Positions 1 through 5,825 of a stretch of 9,080 bases of DNA are shown piece after piece. The position numbers and the translations under genes were made by a program. This stretch comes from Actinomycetota bacterium. Its GTDB lineage: Bacteria; Actinomycetota; Thermoleophilia; Gaiellales; Gaiellaceae. The DNA lies in assembly GCA_013812465.1 (NCBI GenBank), contig JACCTK010000347.1, positions 1 to 9,080 on the forward strand, given 5' to 3'. How positions within the stretch are numbered: position 1 is the first letter of the stretch; each line of letters begins with the position of its first letter. The notes below the pieces were generated by a model that worked only from the letters and a program-made list of their open reading frames with translations, did not search any database and was not told where the DNA came from.

Positions 1-65
1 CGGTCGGCCTCACCGAAACGGAAGGAGCGAAGGACGACCGCCTCCGTCTTGTAGGTCCGTCCCAC
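1..65 (-). CDS. recO: DNA repair protein RecO, N-terminal fragment (runs off left edge)
   Basis: Only the first 21 codons and two bases lie in the window. Read leftward from a GTG at 63-65 they give (M)GRTYKTEAVVLRSFRFGEAD. This matches the typical RecO N-terminus: a Y-K/R-T-E-A-(I/V)-V-L-R strand followed by a G-E-A-D-R turn, the start of the OB-fold. RecO works with RecR and RecF to load RecA onto SSB-coated single-stranded DNA in gap repair. No ATG, GTG or TTG lies just upstream in frame, so GTG 65 is the best start. There is no Shine-Dalgarno, but a TAGACT -10-like element ends 7 bases before the GTG, suggesting a leaderless message. The gene follows the DUF2630 gene on the same strand after 41 bases. 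The fragment is short, but the motif is distinctive. Confidence 0.8.
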   Translation of the reverse strand, partial: MGRTYKTEAVVLRSFRFGEAD

Positions 66-78
66 GCGGCCAAGTCTA
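66..78 (-). promoter_or_regulatory. Predicted leaderless promoter of recO
   Basis: On the minus strand TAGACT (73-78) fits the actinobacterial -10 pattern TANNNT. It is followed by 7 bases and then the recO GTG, so the predicted transcription start coincides with the start codon. No convincing -35 element or ribosome binding site is visible. The site lies in the 41-base gap between the DUF2630 stop and recO. A weak GTCGG/CCGAC inverted repeat (80-84 with 98-102) is just upstream. This is inferred from spacing only. Confidence 0.4.
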
Positions 79-106
79 GGTCGGACGGGTGCTGGTGCCG
101 ACTCGA

Positions 107-349
107 TTATTGCTCGTACGTCTCCACGACCTCAGGCGCTCGCACATCCGCCGCATCCGGGTCGCGTCCCGCCTCGCGCAGCGCGCGACGCTGCCGAAGG
201 TAGTCCCAGCACTGGTCGAGCGAGACCTTGATCGACTCGAGCCGCTGGCGGTCCTCGTCGTTCGCGTTGCCCGAGGCCTCCCGCTCCCAGAGCTCGTGCT
301 CCTCGGCGACGAGCTTCTCGATGCTCCCGTGAATTTGTCCGTCTTCCAT
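107..349 (-). CDS. DUF2630 family small acidic protein
   Basis: This 80-residue soluble protein begins MEDGQIHGSIEKLVAEEHEL and continues into a W, the conserved N-terminus of DUF2630, a small family common in Actinobacteria. Its biochemical role is unknown. The chain looks almost entirely helical: an acidic helix at about 5-25, a short N/D-rich break at 28-33, then a helix at 33-60 (RQRLESIKVSLDQCWDYLRQ) with coiled-coil-like spacing. The tail at 62-80 is acidic and probably disordered. No signal peptide, membrane segment or metal site is seen. The ATG at 347-349 has a good ribosome binding site (AAAGGAG, 4 bases away). It lies 27 bases after fpg and is probably the last gene of the deoB operon. 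Family assignment is fairly sure; function is open. Confidence 0.85.
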   Translation of the reverse strand: MEDGQIHGSIEKLVAEEHELWEREASGNANDEDRQRLESIKVSLDQCWDYLRQRRALREAGRDPDAADVRAPEVVETYEQ

Positions 350-353
350 CTCG

Positions 354-360
354 CTCCTTT
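354..360 (-). promoter_or_regulatory. Ribosome binding site of the DUF2630 gene
   Basis: The minus strand reads AAAGGAG, then CGAG, then ATG (347-349). This is the best Shine-Dalgarno in the window. It contrasts with the genes preceded by -10-like boxes and no leader, and supports internal translation from a polycistronic message that includes fpg. Confidence 0.6.
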
Positions 361-376
361 CGTCGCTTGACTGAGC

Positions 377-1195
377 CTACCCAGCTCCATGCGGCTGACA
401 GCGAGGGCAGTACCAGGTGCCGCGGCCACCGACGCGCGTCTTGGCGATAGTCGTGCCGCAGTGGCGGCACGGCAAGCCGTCTCGCCCGTACACCTTGAAC
501 TCCTCCTGCATCCCGCCGCGCGAGCCCTCCGGAGTGCGGTAATCGGAGAGCGTCGACCCCTGGCGCTCGATCCCCGTTCGCAGCGCCGCCCGAACCGCCC
601 GGCGCAGGCGCCGTACTTCGTCCGGATCGAGGCTCTCGGCAGGCATAAGCGGATTGACGCGCGCCCGCCAGAGCGCTTCGTCCGCGTAGATGTTTCCGAC
701 CCCGGCTGCGACGCGCTGGTCGAGGAGCACCGCCTTCACCGGTGCTCGCCGCCCGGACAAACGCGCCACGAGCCAATCGGTGGTGAAGCGCGGACCGAGC
801 GGCTCGGGGCCGTTCTTACCGGCGAGGTAGGGCTCGACCTCGGTGTTCTCGAGCACGAGCCAGGTTCCGAATCTGCGCACATCTCGGTAGGCGAGCCTCG
901 TCCCGTCGTCGAGCCCGAGGACCGCCCGCTCGTGGCTCGTGGGCTCGAAGCCGAAGCTCCCGGTCATACGGAGATGGACCAGCAGCGCGAGTCCGCTCTC
1001 CATGCGAAGCACGAGGTACTTGCCGCGTCGCTCGACAGCCGCGATCGTGTCGCCCTCGAGTTCCTCGGCCACCTCGAAAAGATCGATCGGCCGCGTAAGA
1101 CGGGGATCGAGGATCTCGACGCTCACGAGCGCTCGCCCAGTCAGTCGCGGCGCGAGCTGCGAGCGAATCGTCTCGACCTCTGGAAGCTCCGGCAG
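377..1195 (-). CDS. mutM: Formamidopyrimidine-DNA glycosylase (Fpg/MutM), with CTG start
   Basis: Bifunctional base-excision glycosylase/AP lyase that removes 8-oxoguanine and FAPY lesions. Read from a CTG at 1193-1195 the protein is 272 residues, the usual family length, and begins (M)PELPEVET, which carries the catalytic Pro2 and Glu3. Other hallmarks: Lys59 in ERRGKYLVL, HLRMTGS, DVRRFG (lesion-void-filling Arg/Phe), the helix-two-turn-helix signature VGNIYADEALW, and QGSTLSDY in the lesion-recognition loop. The C-terminal zinc finger has Cys243, 246, 263 and 266, with the DNA-binding Arg near 258 in GGRGTWYC. No ATG, GTG or TTG lies in frame between the upstream stop (1307-1309) and the GTG at 1124-1126. 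That GTG would delete the first 23 residues, including the catalytic proline. It follows the phosphorylase gene by 11 bases. Identity is certain; the start is inferred. Confidence 0.93.
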   Translation of the reverse strand: MPELPEVETIRSQLAPRLTGRALVSVEILDPRLTRPIDLFEVAEELEGDTIAAVERRGKYLVLRMESGLALLVHLRMTGSFGFEPTSHERAVLGLDDGTRLAYRDVRRFGTWLVLENTEVEPYLAGKNGPEPLGPRFTTDWLVARLSGRRAPVKAVLLDQRVAAGVGNIYADEALWRARVNPLMPAESLDPDEVRRLRRAVRAALRTGIERQGSTLSDYRTPEGSRGGMQEEFKVYGRDGLPCRHCGTTIAKTRVGGRGTWYCPRCQPHGAG

Positions 1196-1206
1196 GACCC
1201 AGCTCG

Positions 1207-2502
1207 CTACTCGATGACGTCGAGCAGGATGCCGTGCTTGTGTGGTGCTGAGTCGCCGAGCTCGTACGCCACCAGAACAGCCTCGGCCCCCCGAGCCGCC
1301 GACTCGTTATCTCTCGCGTGCACGTCCGCGAGCAGATGCCCTTTCCTGACGCCGTCCCCGCGCTTCACGTGGCACACAACCCCGACAGCGTGGTCGATCG
1401 AGTCGTCCTTCGTCCGTCGGCCACCCCCGAGCTCGAGCGCCGCGATTCCGACGTCCAGCGCTCGGAGCCGGGTCACGACGCCATCGCGCGGTGCGCTGAC
1501 CTCCGCTACGACCGGAGCGCGCTCAAGCCGAGCGAGATCGGGATCGCCGCCCTGGGCGTGGATCCAACGCTCGTAGGCCTGCAACGCCGAGCCGTCGGCG
1601 ATCGCGCCCTCCGCCCGTTGCCTCCCTTCCTCGAGATCGACGTCGAGATCGGAGAGAGCGAGCAGCCGCGCGCACGCCTCGAGCACGAGCTCGGAAAAGT
1701 CGTCCGGCCCGTGCCCCGTGATCGTCTCCACGGCCTCTCGGATCTCGAGCGCGTGACCCACCGCGCGGCCGAGCGGCTGATCCATGTCGGTCAGCAGACA
1801 GACGATCTCGCGCTCGGCCCGCCGACCGAGATCGACCATCTGCTCGGCGAGAATGCGCGCGTCGTCGAGCGTCTTCATGAAGGCGCCGTCGCCAACCTTG
1901 ACGTCGAGCACGATCGCGTCGGCCCCTCCTGCGAGCTTCTTGGACATGATCGAGGAGGCGATCAACGGAACGATGTCGACGGTCGCAGTCACGTCGCGCA
2001 GGCCGTAGAGCATCTTGTCGGCCGGAACGAGATCGCCGGTCTGGCCGACGATCGCCAGGCCGACCTCCTTGACCTGCGCGACGAACTCGTCGGTCGTCAG
2101 CTCGACGCAGTAGCCCGGGATCGACTCGAGCTTGTCGAGGGTGCCTCCCGTGTGGCCGAGCCCGCGCCCGCTCATCTTCCCGAACGGAACTCCACATGCC
2201 GCGACGATCGGACCCACCGCGAGCGAGGTCTTGTCCCCGACCCCGCCCGTCGAGTGCTTGTCGACGACGCGCCTGCCGAGCGCGGCGCCGAGATCGAGAG
2301 TCTCGCCGGAGCGGATCATGGCGTCGGTCAGCGCATGCGTCTCCCGGCCGTTCAGGCCGCGGAAGTAGACAGCCATGCACCAGGCGGCGAGCTGATAGTC
2401 GGGTATCTCGCCACGCGCGTAGCCGAGGATGAGCTCGGAGATCTCGTCGGCCGAGAGCTCCTCGCCGTTCCGCTTCCGCTCGATGACGTCGGGGACGCGC
2501 AT
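1207..2502 (-). CDS. pdp: Pyrimidine-nucleoside phosphorylase (thymidine phosphorylase family)
   Basis: Cytosolic enzyme that splits thymidine, deoxyuridine and/or uridine with phosphate into base plus (deoxy)ribose-1-phosphate. The 431-residue protein has the full NP-II architecture: an N-terminal helical domain (MRVPDVIERKRNGEELS), the phosphate-binding signature KHSTGGVGDKTS at about 82-93, GKMSGRGLGHTGGTLDKLES at about 108-127, and a C-terminal domain with AGG-like turns and RGD. Lys109 in GKMSGRG is the residue usually seen in broad-specificity Pdp-type enzymes, where thymidine-specific DeoA has Met. I therefore favour pdp over deoA, though the two names are used interchangeably in actinobacteria. 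ATG 2502 is chosen because AGGGAG lies 7 bases upstream; the TTG at 2508 is too close to that site. The gap from the methyltransferase stop is 2 bases. Its product feeds DeoB of the same operon. Confidence 0.93.
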   Translation of the reverse strand: MRVPDVIERKRNGEELSADEISELILGYARGEIPDYQLAAWCMAVYFRGLNGRETHALTDAMIRSGETLDLGAALGRRVVDKHSTGGVGDKTSLAVGPIVAACGVPFGKMSGRGLGHTGGTLDKLESIPGYCVELTTDEFVAQVKEVGLAIVGQTGDLVPADKMLYGLRDVTATVDIVPLIASSIMSKKLAGGADAIVLDVKVGDGAFMKTLDDARILAEQMVDLGRRAEREIVCLLTDMDQPLGRAVGHALEIREAVETITGHGPDDFSELVLEACARLLALSDLDVDLEEGRQRAEGAIADGSALQAYERWIHAQGGDPDLARLERAPVVAEVSAPRDGVVTRLRALDVGIAALELGGGRRTKDDSIDHAVGVVCHVKRGDGVRKGHLLADVHARDNESAARGAEAVLVAYELGDSAPHKHGILLDVIE

Positions 2503-2504
2503 TG

Positions 2505-3218
2505 TCAAGCTCCCTTCCTCGCGACGAACACGGCGTTCTTGCGGCGAGCATGCAGCGGCCTCGTCAGCTCCGGGACGCCGTCCGCGAGGTGTCCGTAGAG
2601 GATCGAGGAGGCGACGTAGTTGCGCGCCGTCTCGGTGTCGGCGAACGTCACCGCGCCCTCGACGAAGTGCGTCGTGACGTTCGCGAAGTGTTCCCGGAGC
2701 GAATGCTCGCCGTTCTCAGCACCGAAGCTGTACTGGGTCCGGTCGATCCCAACGAGCTGCCAGAGCTCGATCAGGTGCAGTTCGCTGTTCGTCGCCGCGA
2801 TCAGCCGGCCACACGGTCGCAGGACTCGCGCGATCTCGCTCAGCGCTCGGGCGAGGTCCTGAGGGTGGAACAGCACCCACGCCGCGGCGACGAGATCGAA
2901 GCTCGCGTCTTCGAACGCCAGCGCCTGGACGTCGCCGAGGCGGGCATCGACGCCGCGTGCGCGGCAGAGCTCGACCATCCGCTCCGAGACGTCGATCGCG
3001 ACGACCTCGGCTCCTAGCTCCCTCGCCATCCGCTCCGACAACTCGCCCGGACCCGGACCGACCTCGAGAACCCGCTCCGGCGCAGCCTCGGCGATGCGAT
3101 CCCAGAGGACGTCCAAGGTGCTCGGGCCTTCGCCGGTCTCGTAGATCGAGCGCCGGTCGAGCAGTCTCGATTCCGACGCGTAGTCCCTCCGCACGACCTC
3201 CGGGTCGTTGAGCGTCAC
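2505..3218 (-). CDS. Class I SAM-dependent methyltransferase (Methyltransf_11 type)
   Basis: This 237-residue protein has the Rossmann-like methyltransferase core. Motif I is VLEVGPGPGELS at about 50-61 (glycine loop for SAM), the acidic residue ending strand 2 is Asp76 in VVAIDVS, motif II is GDVQALAFEDASFDLV at 95-110, and the post-core RVLRPCGRLIAATNS spans 131-145. Residues 1-45 probably cap the pocket, and the variable C-terminus (150-237) would set the substrate, which cannot be read from sequence. It resembles the broad UbiE/small-molecule methyltransferase group; no RNA-binding or DNA-methylase motif (NPPY, DPPY) is seen. GTG 3218 overlaps the deoB stop by four bases (GTGA), so translation is probably coupled. 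Its place between two nucleoside-salvage genes is curious but does not prove a nucleoside substrate. Confidence 0.87.
   Translation of the reverse strand: MTLNDPEVVRRDYASESRLLDRRSIYETGEGPSTLDVLWDRIAEAAPERVLEVGPGPGELSERMARELGAEVVAIDVSERMVELCRARGVDARLGDVQALAFEDASFDLVAAAWVLFHPQDLARALSEIARVLRPCGRLIAATNSELHLIELWQLVGIDRTQYSFGAENGEHSLREHFANVTTHFVEGAVTFADTETARNYVASSILYGHLADGVPELTRPLHARRKNAVFVARKGA
2510..2515 (-). promoter_or_regulatory. Ribosome binding site deciding the phosphorylase start
   Basis: AGGGAG on the minus strand sits 7 bases before ATG 2500-2502 but only one base before the alternative TTG at 2506-2508. This supports the ATG. The site lies inside the last codons of the methyltransferase gene, so translation of the two is probably coupled. 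Confidence 0.5.
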
Positions 3219-4396
3219 AGCTCGATCTGGCGGCCCGGCAGCTTCCGGCCCGGCGTCTTGCCTCCGAGCCAGGCGTTCACCGTCGCGCCCACGTCGGCGA
3301 ACTCGCCGTCCTCGTGCACGCGGCCGGCGGCGTTCCGCCCTGCCGCATAGGCCAGCAGCAACGCGTGCTCACGCGAGTGGTCGATCGATGGCGTGGTCGG
3401 GTCGCAACCGTGATCCGAGGTAACGATCAGGAGATCGCCCGAGCGAAGAGCTTCCAAGATGTCCGGCAGGCGGCGGTCGAAGTCCTGCAGGCAGCGGTGG
3501 AAGTTCACCGGGTCGTTGCGGTGTCCCCAGAGCATGTCCGTCTCGACAAGATTGACGAAGACGAAGCCTTCGTCGACCGACTCGAGAAGCTCGATTGTCG
3601 TATTGATCCCGTGCACGTTCGACTTCGTCGGCCGCGACTCGTGGACGTGCTGCCCGGCGAAGATGTCACTGATCTTGCCGACGCCGTAGACGGTGTTCTC
3701 CGCCTCGCCGATCGTGGTCAGGTAGTTCGGGCGCGGAGGCTCGAGCGAGAAGTCGTGGCGATTCGACGTCCTCTCGAAGTGTCCGGGCTCGCCGGTGAAC
3801 GGCCGCGCGATGACGCGTCCGACCGCGTGCCGGCCGGTCAACAGCTCGCGCGCGACTCGACAGCCCTCGTACAGCTCTTCGAGCGGAATCGTCTGCTCGT
3901 GCGCGGCGATCTGGAAGACCGAGTCAGCCGAGGTGTAGACGATCCACTTCCCCGTCGTGCGATGCTCCTCGCCGAGCTCCTGGATGATCTCCGTCCCCGA
4001 AGCGGGCTTGTTGCCGACCACTCCTCGCCCGGTGCGGTTCATGAACGGGTCGATGACGTCGTCGGGAAACCCGTGCGGATACGTGGGAAACGCGGTCGGC
4101 GTGACGATGCCCATGTGCTCCCAGTGGCCGGTTGTCGTGTCCTTGCCCTTTGAGCGCTCGAGGAGCCGGCCCGCCACCGCCGGAGCGCCCGGCTGGGGGC
4201 GACACCCTTCGAGCGGCATCACGTTCCCGAGACCGAGAGCCTCGAGATTGGGCAGGTCGAGTCCTCCGACGGCGCGGGCGATGTTCCCGAGCGTGTCGGA
4301 GCCAGCGTCTCCGTACTCCTCCGCATCCGGCAACTCACCTGCGCCGACGGCATCGAGCACGATCACGCACGCCCGCGGCACTAGTGGAGAGACCAC
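3215..4396 (-). CDS. deoB: Phosphopentomutase DeoB
   Basis: Interconverts (deoxy)ribose-1-phosphate and (deoxy)ribose-5-phosphate, linking nucleoside breakdown to the pentose phosphate pathway and deoxyribose aldolase. The 393-residue protein has the alkaline-phosphatase-superfamily site of prokaryotic phosphopentomutases: Asp15 (VIVLDAVGAG), the phosphorylated Thr87 in GKDTTTGHWE, Asp287 and His292 (ETDMLWGHRND), Asp328-His329 (TSDHG), His340 and His344 (IDHSREH). The spacing matches Bacillus DeoB, with its inserted cap domain at roughly 100-220. GTG 4396 is taken as start because a TAGAAT -10-like box ends 6 bases upstream, suggesting a leaderless message. A second in-frame GTG at 4379-4381 would drop five residues (VSPLV) and cannot be excluded. 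It is the first gene of the leftward operon and its product pool is shared with the phosphorylase. Confidence 0.95.
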   Translation of the reverse strand: MVSPLVPRACVIVLDAVGAGELPDAEEYGDAGSDTLGNIARAVGGLDLPNLEALGLGNVMPLEGCRPQPGAPAVAGRLLERSKGKDTTTGHWEHMGIVTPTAFPTYPHGFPDDVIDPFMNRTGRGVVGNKPASGTEIIQELGEEHRTTGKWIVYTSADSVFQIAAHEQTIPLEELYEGCRVARELLTGRHAVGRVIARPFTGEPGHFERTSNRHDFSLEPPRPNYLTTIGEAENTVYGVGKISDIFAGQHVHESRPTKSNVHGINTTIELLESVDEGFVFVNLVETDMLWGHRNDPVNFHRCLQDFDRRLPDILEALRSGDLLIVTSDHGCDPTTPSIDHSREHALLLAYAAGRNAAGRVHEDGEFADVGATVNAWLGGKTPGRKLPGRQIEL

Positions 4397-4400
4397 CTAG
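4381..4400. repeat. Inverted repeat over the deoB start (possible operator or 5' hairpin)
   Basis: The arms CTAGTGG (4381-4387) and CCACCTAG (4393-4400) are complementary except for one bulged base, around AGAGA. The dyad covers the deoB start codon and the predicted transcription start. As DNA it could be an operator. As a leaderless transcript, the first bases GUGG could pair with CCAC downstream and fold the start codon into a short hairpin. It may also be chance. Confidence 0.35.
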
Positions 4401-4401
4401 C

Positions 4402-4408
4402 TATTCTA
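4402..4408. promoter_or_regulatory. Predicted bidirectional promoter with shared symmetric -10 (deoB / small membrane gene)
   Basis: The seven bases TATTCTA read TATTCT on the plus strand (4402-4407) and TAGAAT on the minus strand (4408-4403). Both fit TANNNT, and TAGAAT matches the -10 consensus at five of six positions. TAGAAT is followed by 6 bases and the deoB GTG. TATTCT is followed by 9 bases and the TTG of the small membrane gene. No good -35 is visible on either side. Inferred, not demonstrated; the deoB direction is the stronger call. Confidence 0.45.
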
Positions 4409-4416
4409 CGGCGGCT

Positions 4417-4623
4417 TTGGACAAGGCTCTCGGACTGCTTCTGCTCGCCGGCTACATCACCGCGATCATCGCGTTGGCCGCGGGGATCACCTACGCCGTG
4501 ATCCGGATCTTCCCGACCGAGCGGAATCCGAGGAAGAACGACAAAGACGACAAGTCCGGGACGAATGGGGACGGCGAAGGCCAAGGTCGCCTGTTCCGCA
4601 GGGCGAAGCGCGGAACGGCCTAG
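4417..4623 (+). CDS. Small single-pass membrane protein of unknown function
   Basis: This rightward frame encodes 68 residues from a TTG at 4417. One clear membrane helix (LGLLLLAGYITAIIALAAGI, about 5-30) is followed by a charged, flexible cytoplasm-like tail (KNDKDDKSGTNGDGEGQG) and a basic end (RRAKRG). The positive charges after the helix suggest N-out, C-in topology. I recognise no family. It diverges from deoB and converges on the DUF3999 gene with overlapping stops, so it fills the whole gap between them. An upstream in-frame GTG at 4384-4386 would add 11 residues (VERPPSYSTAA) and overlap the deoB start; the start is uncertain. The opposite strand here gives no better protein, and the hydrophobic-then-charged pattern argues for a real gene. 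Confidence 0.6.
   Translation: MDKALGLLLLAGYITAIIALAAGITYAVIRIFPTERNPRKNDKDDKSGTNGDGEGQGRLFRRAKRGTA
4593..4616. terminator. Hairpin at convergent gene ends, possible bidirectional terminator
   Basis: GTTCCGC (4593-4599) and GCGGAAC (4610-4616) form a perfect 7-bp stem with a 10-base loop. It lies in the last codons of the small membrane gene and begins 3 bases beyond the DUF3999 stop, so it could end both convergent transcripts. No U-tract follows in either direction, so classical intrinsic termination is not assured; high-GC bacteria often lack the tract. Confidence 0.35.
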
Positions 4624-5825
4624 CTTTCCGGAGCGCTCGTGCGTCGTCTGAGGGCGAGCAATCCCGCGGCGGCAACGACGATCGTCACCACGACGAGCAG
4701 GATCTCGATGAGATAGTCGTTTCGCTCGAAGAACGTGCGCGTGTCGGCGGGCGGCTCGAAGAGCTCGTTCGCGCGCTCGGCGCCGAGAATCCCTTCCCGG
4801 GCCCGCTCGAACCCGGTCGCGGCGGCGGGAAGTCGTGCGAAGTCATACACGGGCGCCCTCACGCCTTGACCCCCGTAGAGCAAGCGGTACGGCGACTCGA
4901 ATCCGTCTGCCAGCAGAAGCGGACGCGGCACGGTTTCCGGGAAGACGCGGAGGAGGGCAAGAGGCTGATCGTCTCCGTTTCGGATCGTCACCCGTAGATA
5001 GCGGTGTCGCGCGGCGAGGGCGACGTTCGAGAGGTCGACTCCGGGGAAGCGAGCGACTTGCTCGCGGTAGCCGAGCTGGCCGAATGTCACGCCGTCGTTC
5101 GAGCCCTCGACGAGCACCGGCCGGATGTAGCGAGGGGTGCCGGAGACAATGCGAACACGGCTCACGGGCACGCCCGTGTGGCCGAGATCGAGCTCGACGA
5201 CCGTGGCTTTTCCTTCCTCGCGCCGCGTCGATTCGGCCTGCACCACGCGCAGCGGGGGCTGGAACGGGTCCCGGGCGACTCTCGCGCCGGTGATCTGCGA
5301 GACCCCACGCGCCTGAACGAGCAGGAAGCGGTAGTCGGTCGGTGGGAACACCGCGGTGGTGCTGCGAGCTGCGACGGCGCCGCGAACCGCATAGATCGGA
5401 GTCGTCGAGAGCGCCGCGTACGTCCCCTCGGCGCCAGTAGCGCTTCCCTGCACCTCGACGCTCCCCACAAAGACCTTGTCCGGAATGTCGAGCTTGATGC
5501 GGTCGATCACCGGGCGGGCTGCGCCGCGGTCGACCACGACAGAGACCGTCCCGTCCCGCCGCCCTCGCGCCACGAGCGTCACCGGCTGGCTCGGAACCGC
5601 TGCGGGGGTCGGCGCCGGTCGCCAGGGCACCTGTGCTCCGTCGGCGTCGAGGATGCGAAGGTCAGGGAAGTCGACTCCGGCGTGGCCGTACAACGGGCCG
5701 TCCGGCTCGAAGCGCACGGGATCGCCGGAGGGCGCGATCAGCGTTCTCGTGTACCGGAACTGCGTCTCGGCGACGTCGGCCGCCGCCGTCGCGAGCGCCG
5801 CCGCAAGGATCGCGAGCAGGATCAC
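4620..5825 (-). CDS. DUF3999 family exported, membrane-anchored protein
   Basis: The 401-residue protein starts at GTG 5825, overlapping the DUF2339 stop as GTGA. Residues 1-16 (ILLAILAAALATAAA) form a signal peptide, unusually without N-terminal positive charges. The bulk (about 17-368) is beta-rich and extracytoplasmic. It includes a discoidin/F5-8C-like stretch at about 208-295 (EGSNDGVTFGQLG ... RYLRVTIRNGDDQPLALLRV). A single membrane helix at 371-392 (YLIEILLVVVTIVVAAAGLL) ends in a stop-transfer RRR. I assign DUF3999 from this layout and the known habit of DUF3999 genes to sit beside DUF2339 genes. Function is unknown; carbohydrate or envelope binding by the discoidin-like part is only a guess. 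The frame stays open far upstream through the DUF2339 gene, but that part has no protein-like character. Its TAG overlaps the stop of the convergent gene. Confidence 0.82.
   Translation of the reverse strand: MILLAILAAALATAAADVAETQFRYTRTLIAPSGDPVRFEPDGPLYGHAGVDFPDLRILDADGAQVPWRPAPTPAAVPSQPVTLVARGRRDGTVSVVVDRGAARPVIDRIKLDIPDKVFVGSVEVQGSATGAEGTYAALSTTPIYAVRGAVAARSTTAVFPPTDYRFLLVQARGVSQITGARVARDPFQPPLRVVQAESTRREEGKATVVELDLGHTGVPVSRVRIVSGTPRYIRPVLVEGSNDGVTFGQLGYREQVARFPGVDLSNVALAARHRYLRVTIRNGDDQPLALLRVFPETVPRPLLLADGFESPYRLLYGGQGVRAPVYDFARLPAAATGFERAREGILGAERANELFEPPADTRTFFERNDYLIEILLVVVTIVVAAAGLLALRRRTSAPES

Noticed and set aside
80..102. GTCGG/CCGAC inverted repeat after the DUF2630 gene as a terminator
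   Set aside because: Only five base pairs with a 13-base loop and no U-tract; it more likely just overlaps the recO promoter region.
377..1126. fpg starting at GTG 1126
   Set aside because: It would lack the PELPEVET segment with the catalytic proline and glutamate, which is encoded intact just upstream.
389..1576. Plus-strand open frame opposite fpg
   Set aside because: It spans fpg and part of the phosphorylase gene on the other strand, has no domain character and is explained by GC-driven lack of stops.
2503..2508. Phosphorylase starting at TTG 2508
   Set aside because: The AGGGAG site is only one base away from this TTG but properly spaced for ATG 2502.
1318..2598. Long plus-strand open frame (426 codons) opposite the phosphorylase gene
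   Set aside because: It is a mirror of a high-GC coding region; the Arg/Asp/Val-rich product has no recognisable domain, while the opposite strand encodes a complete conserved enzyme.
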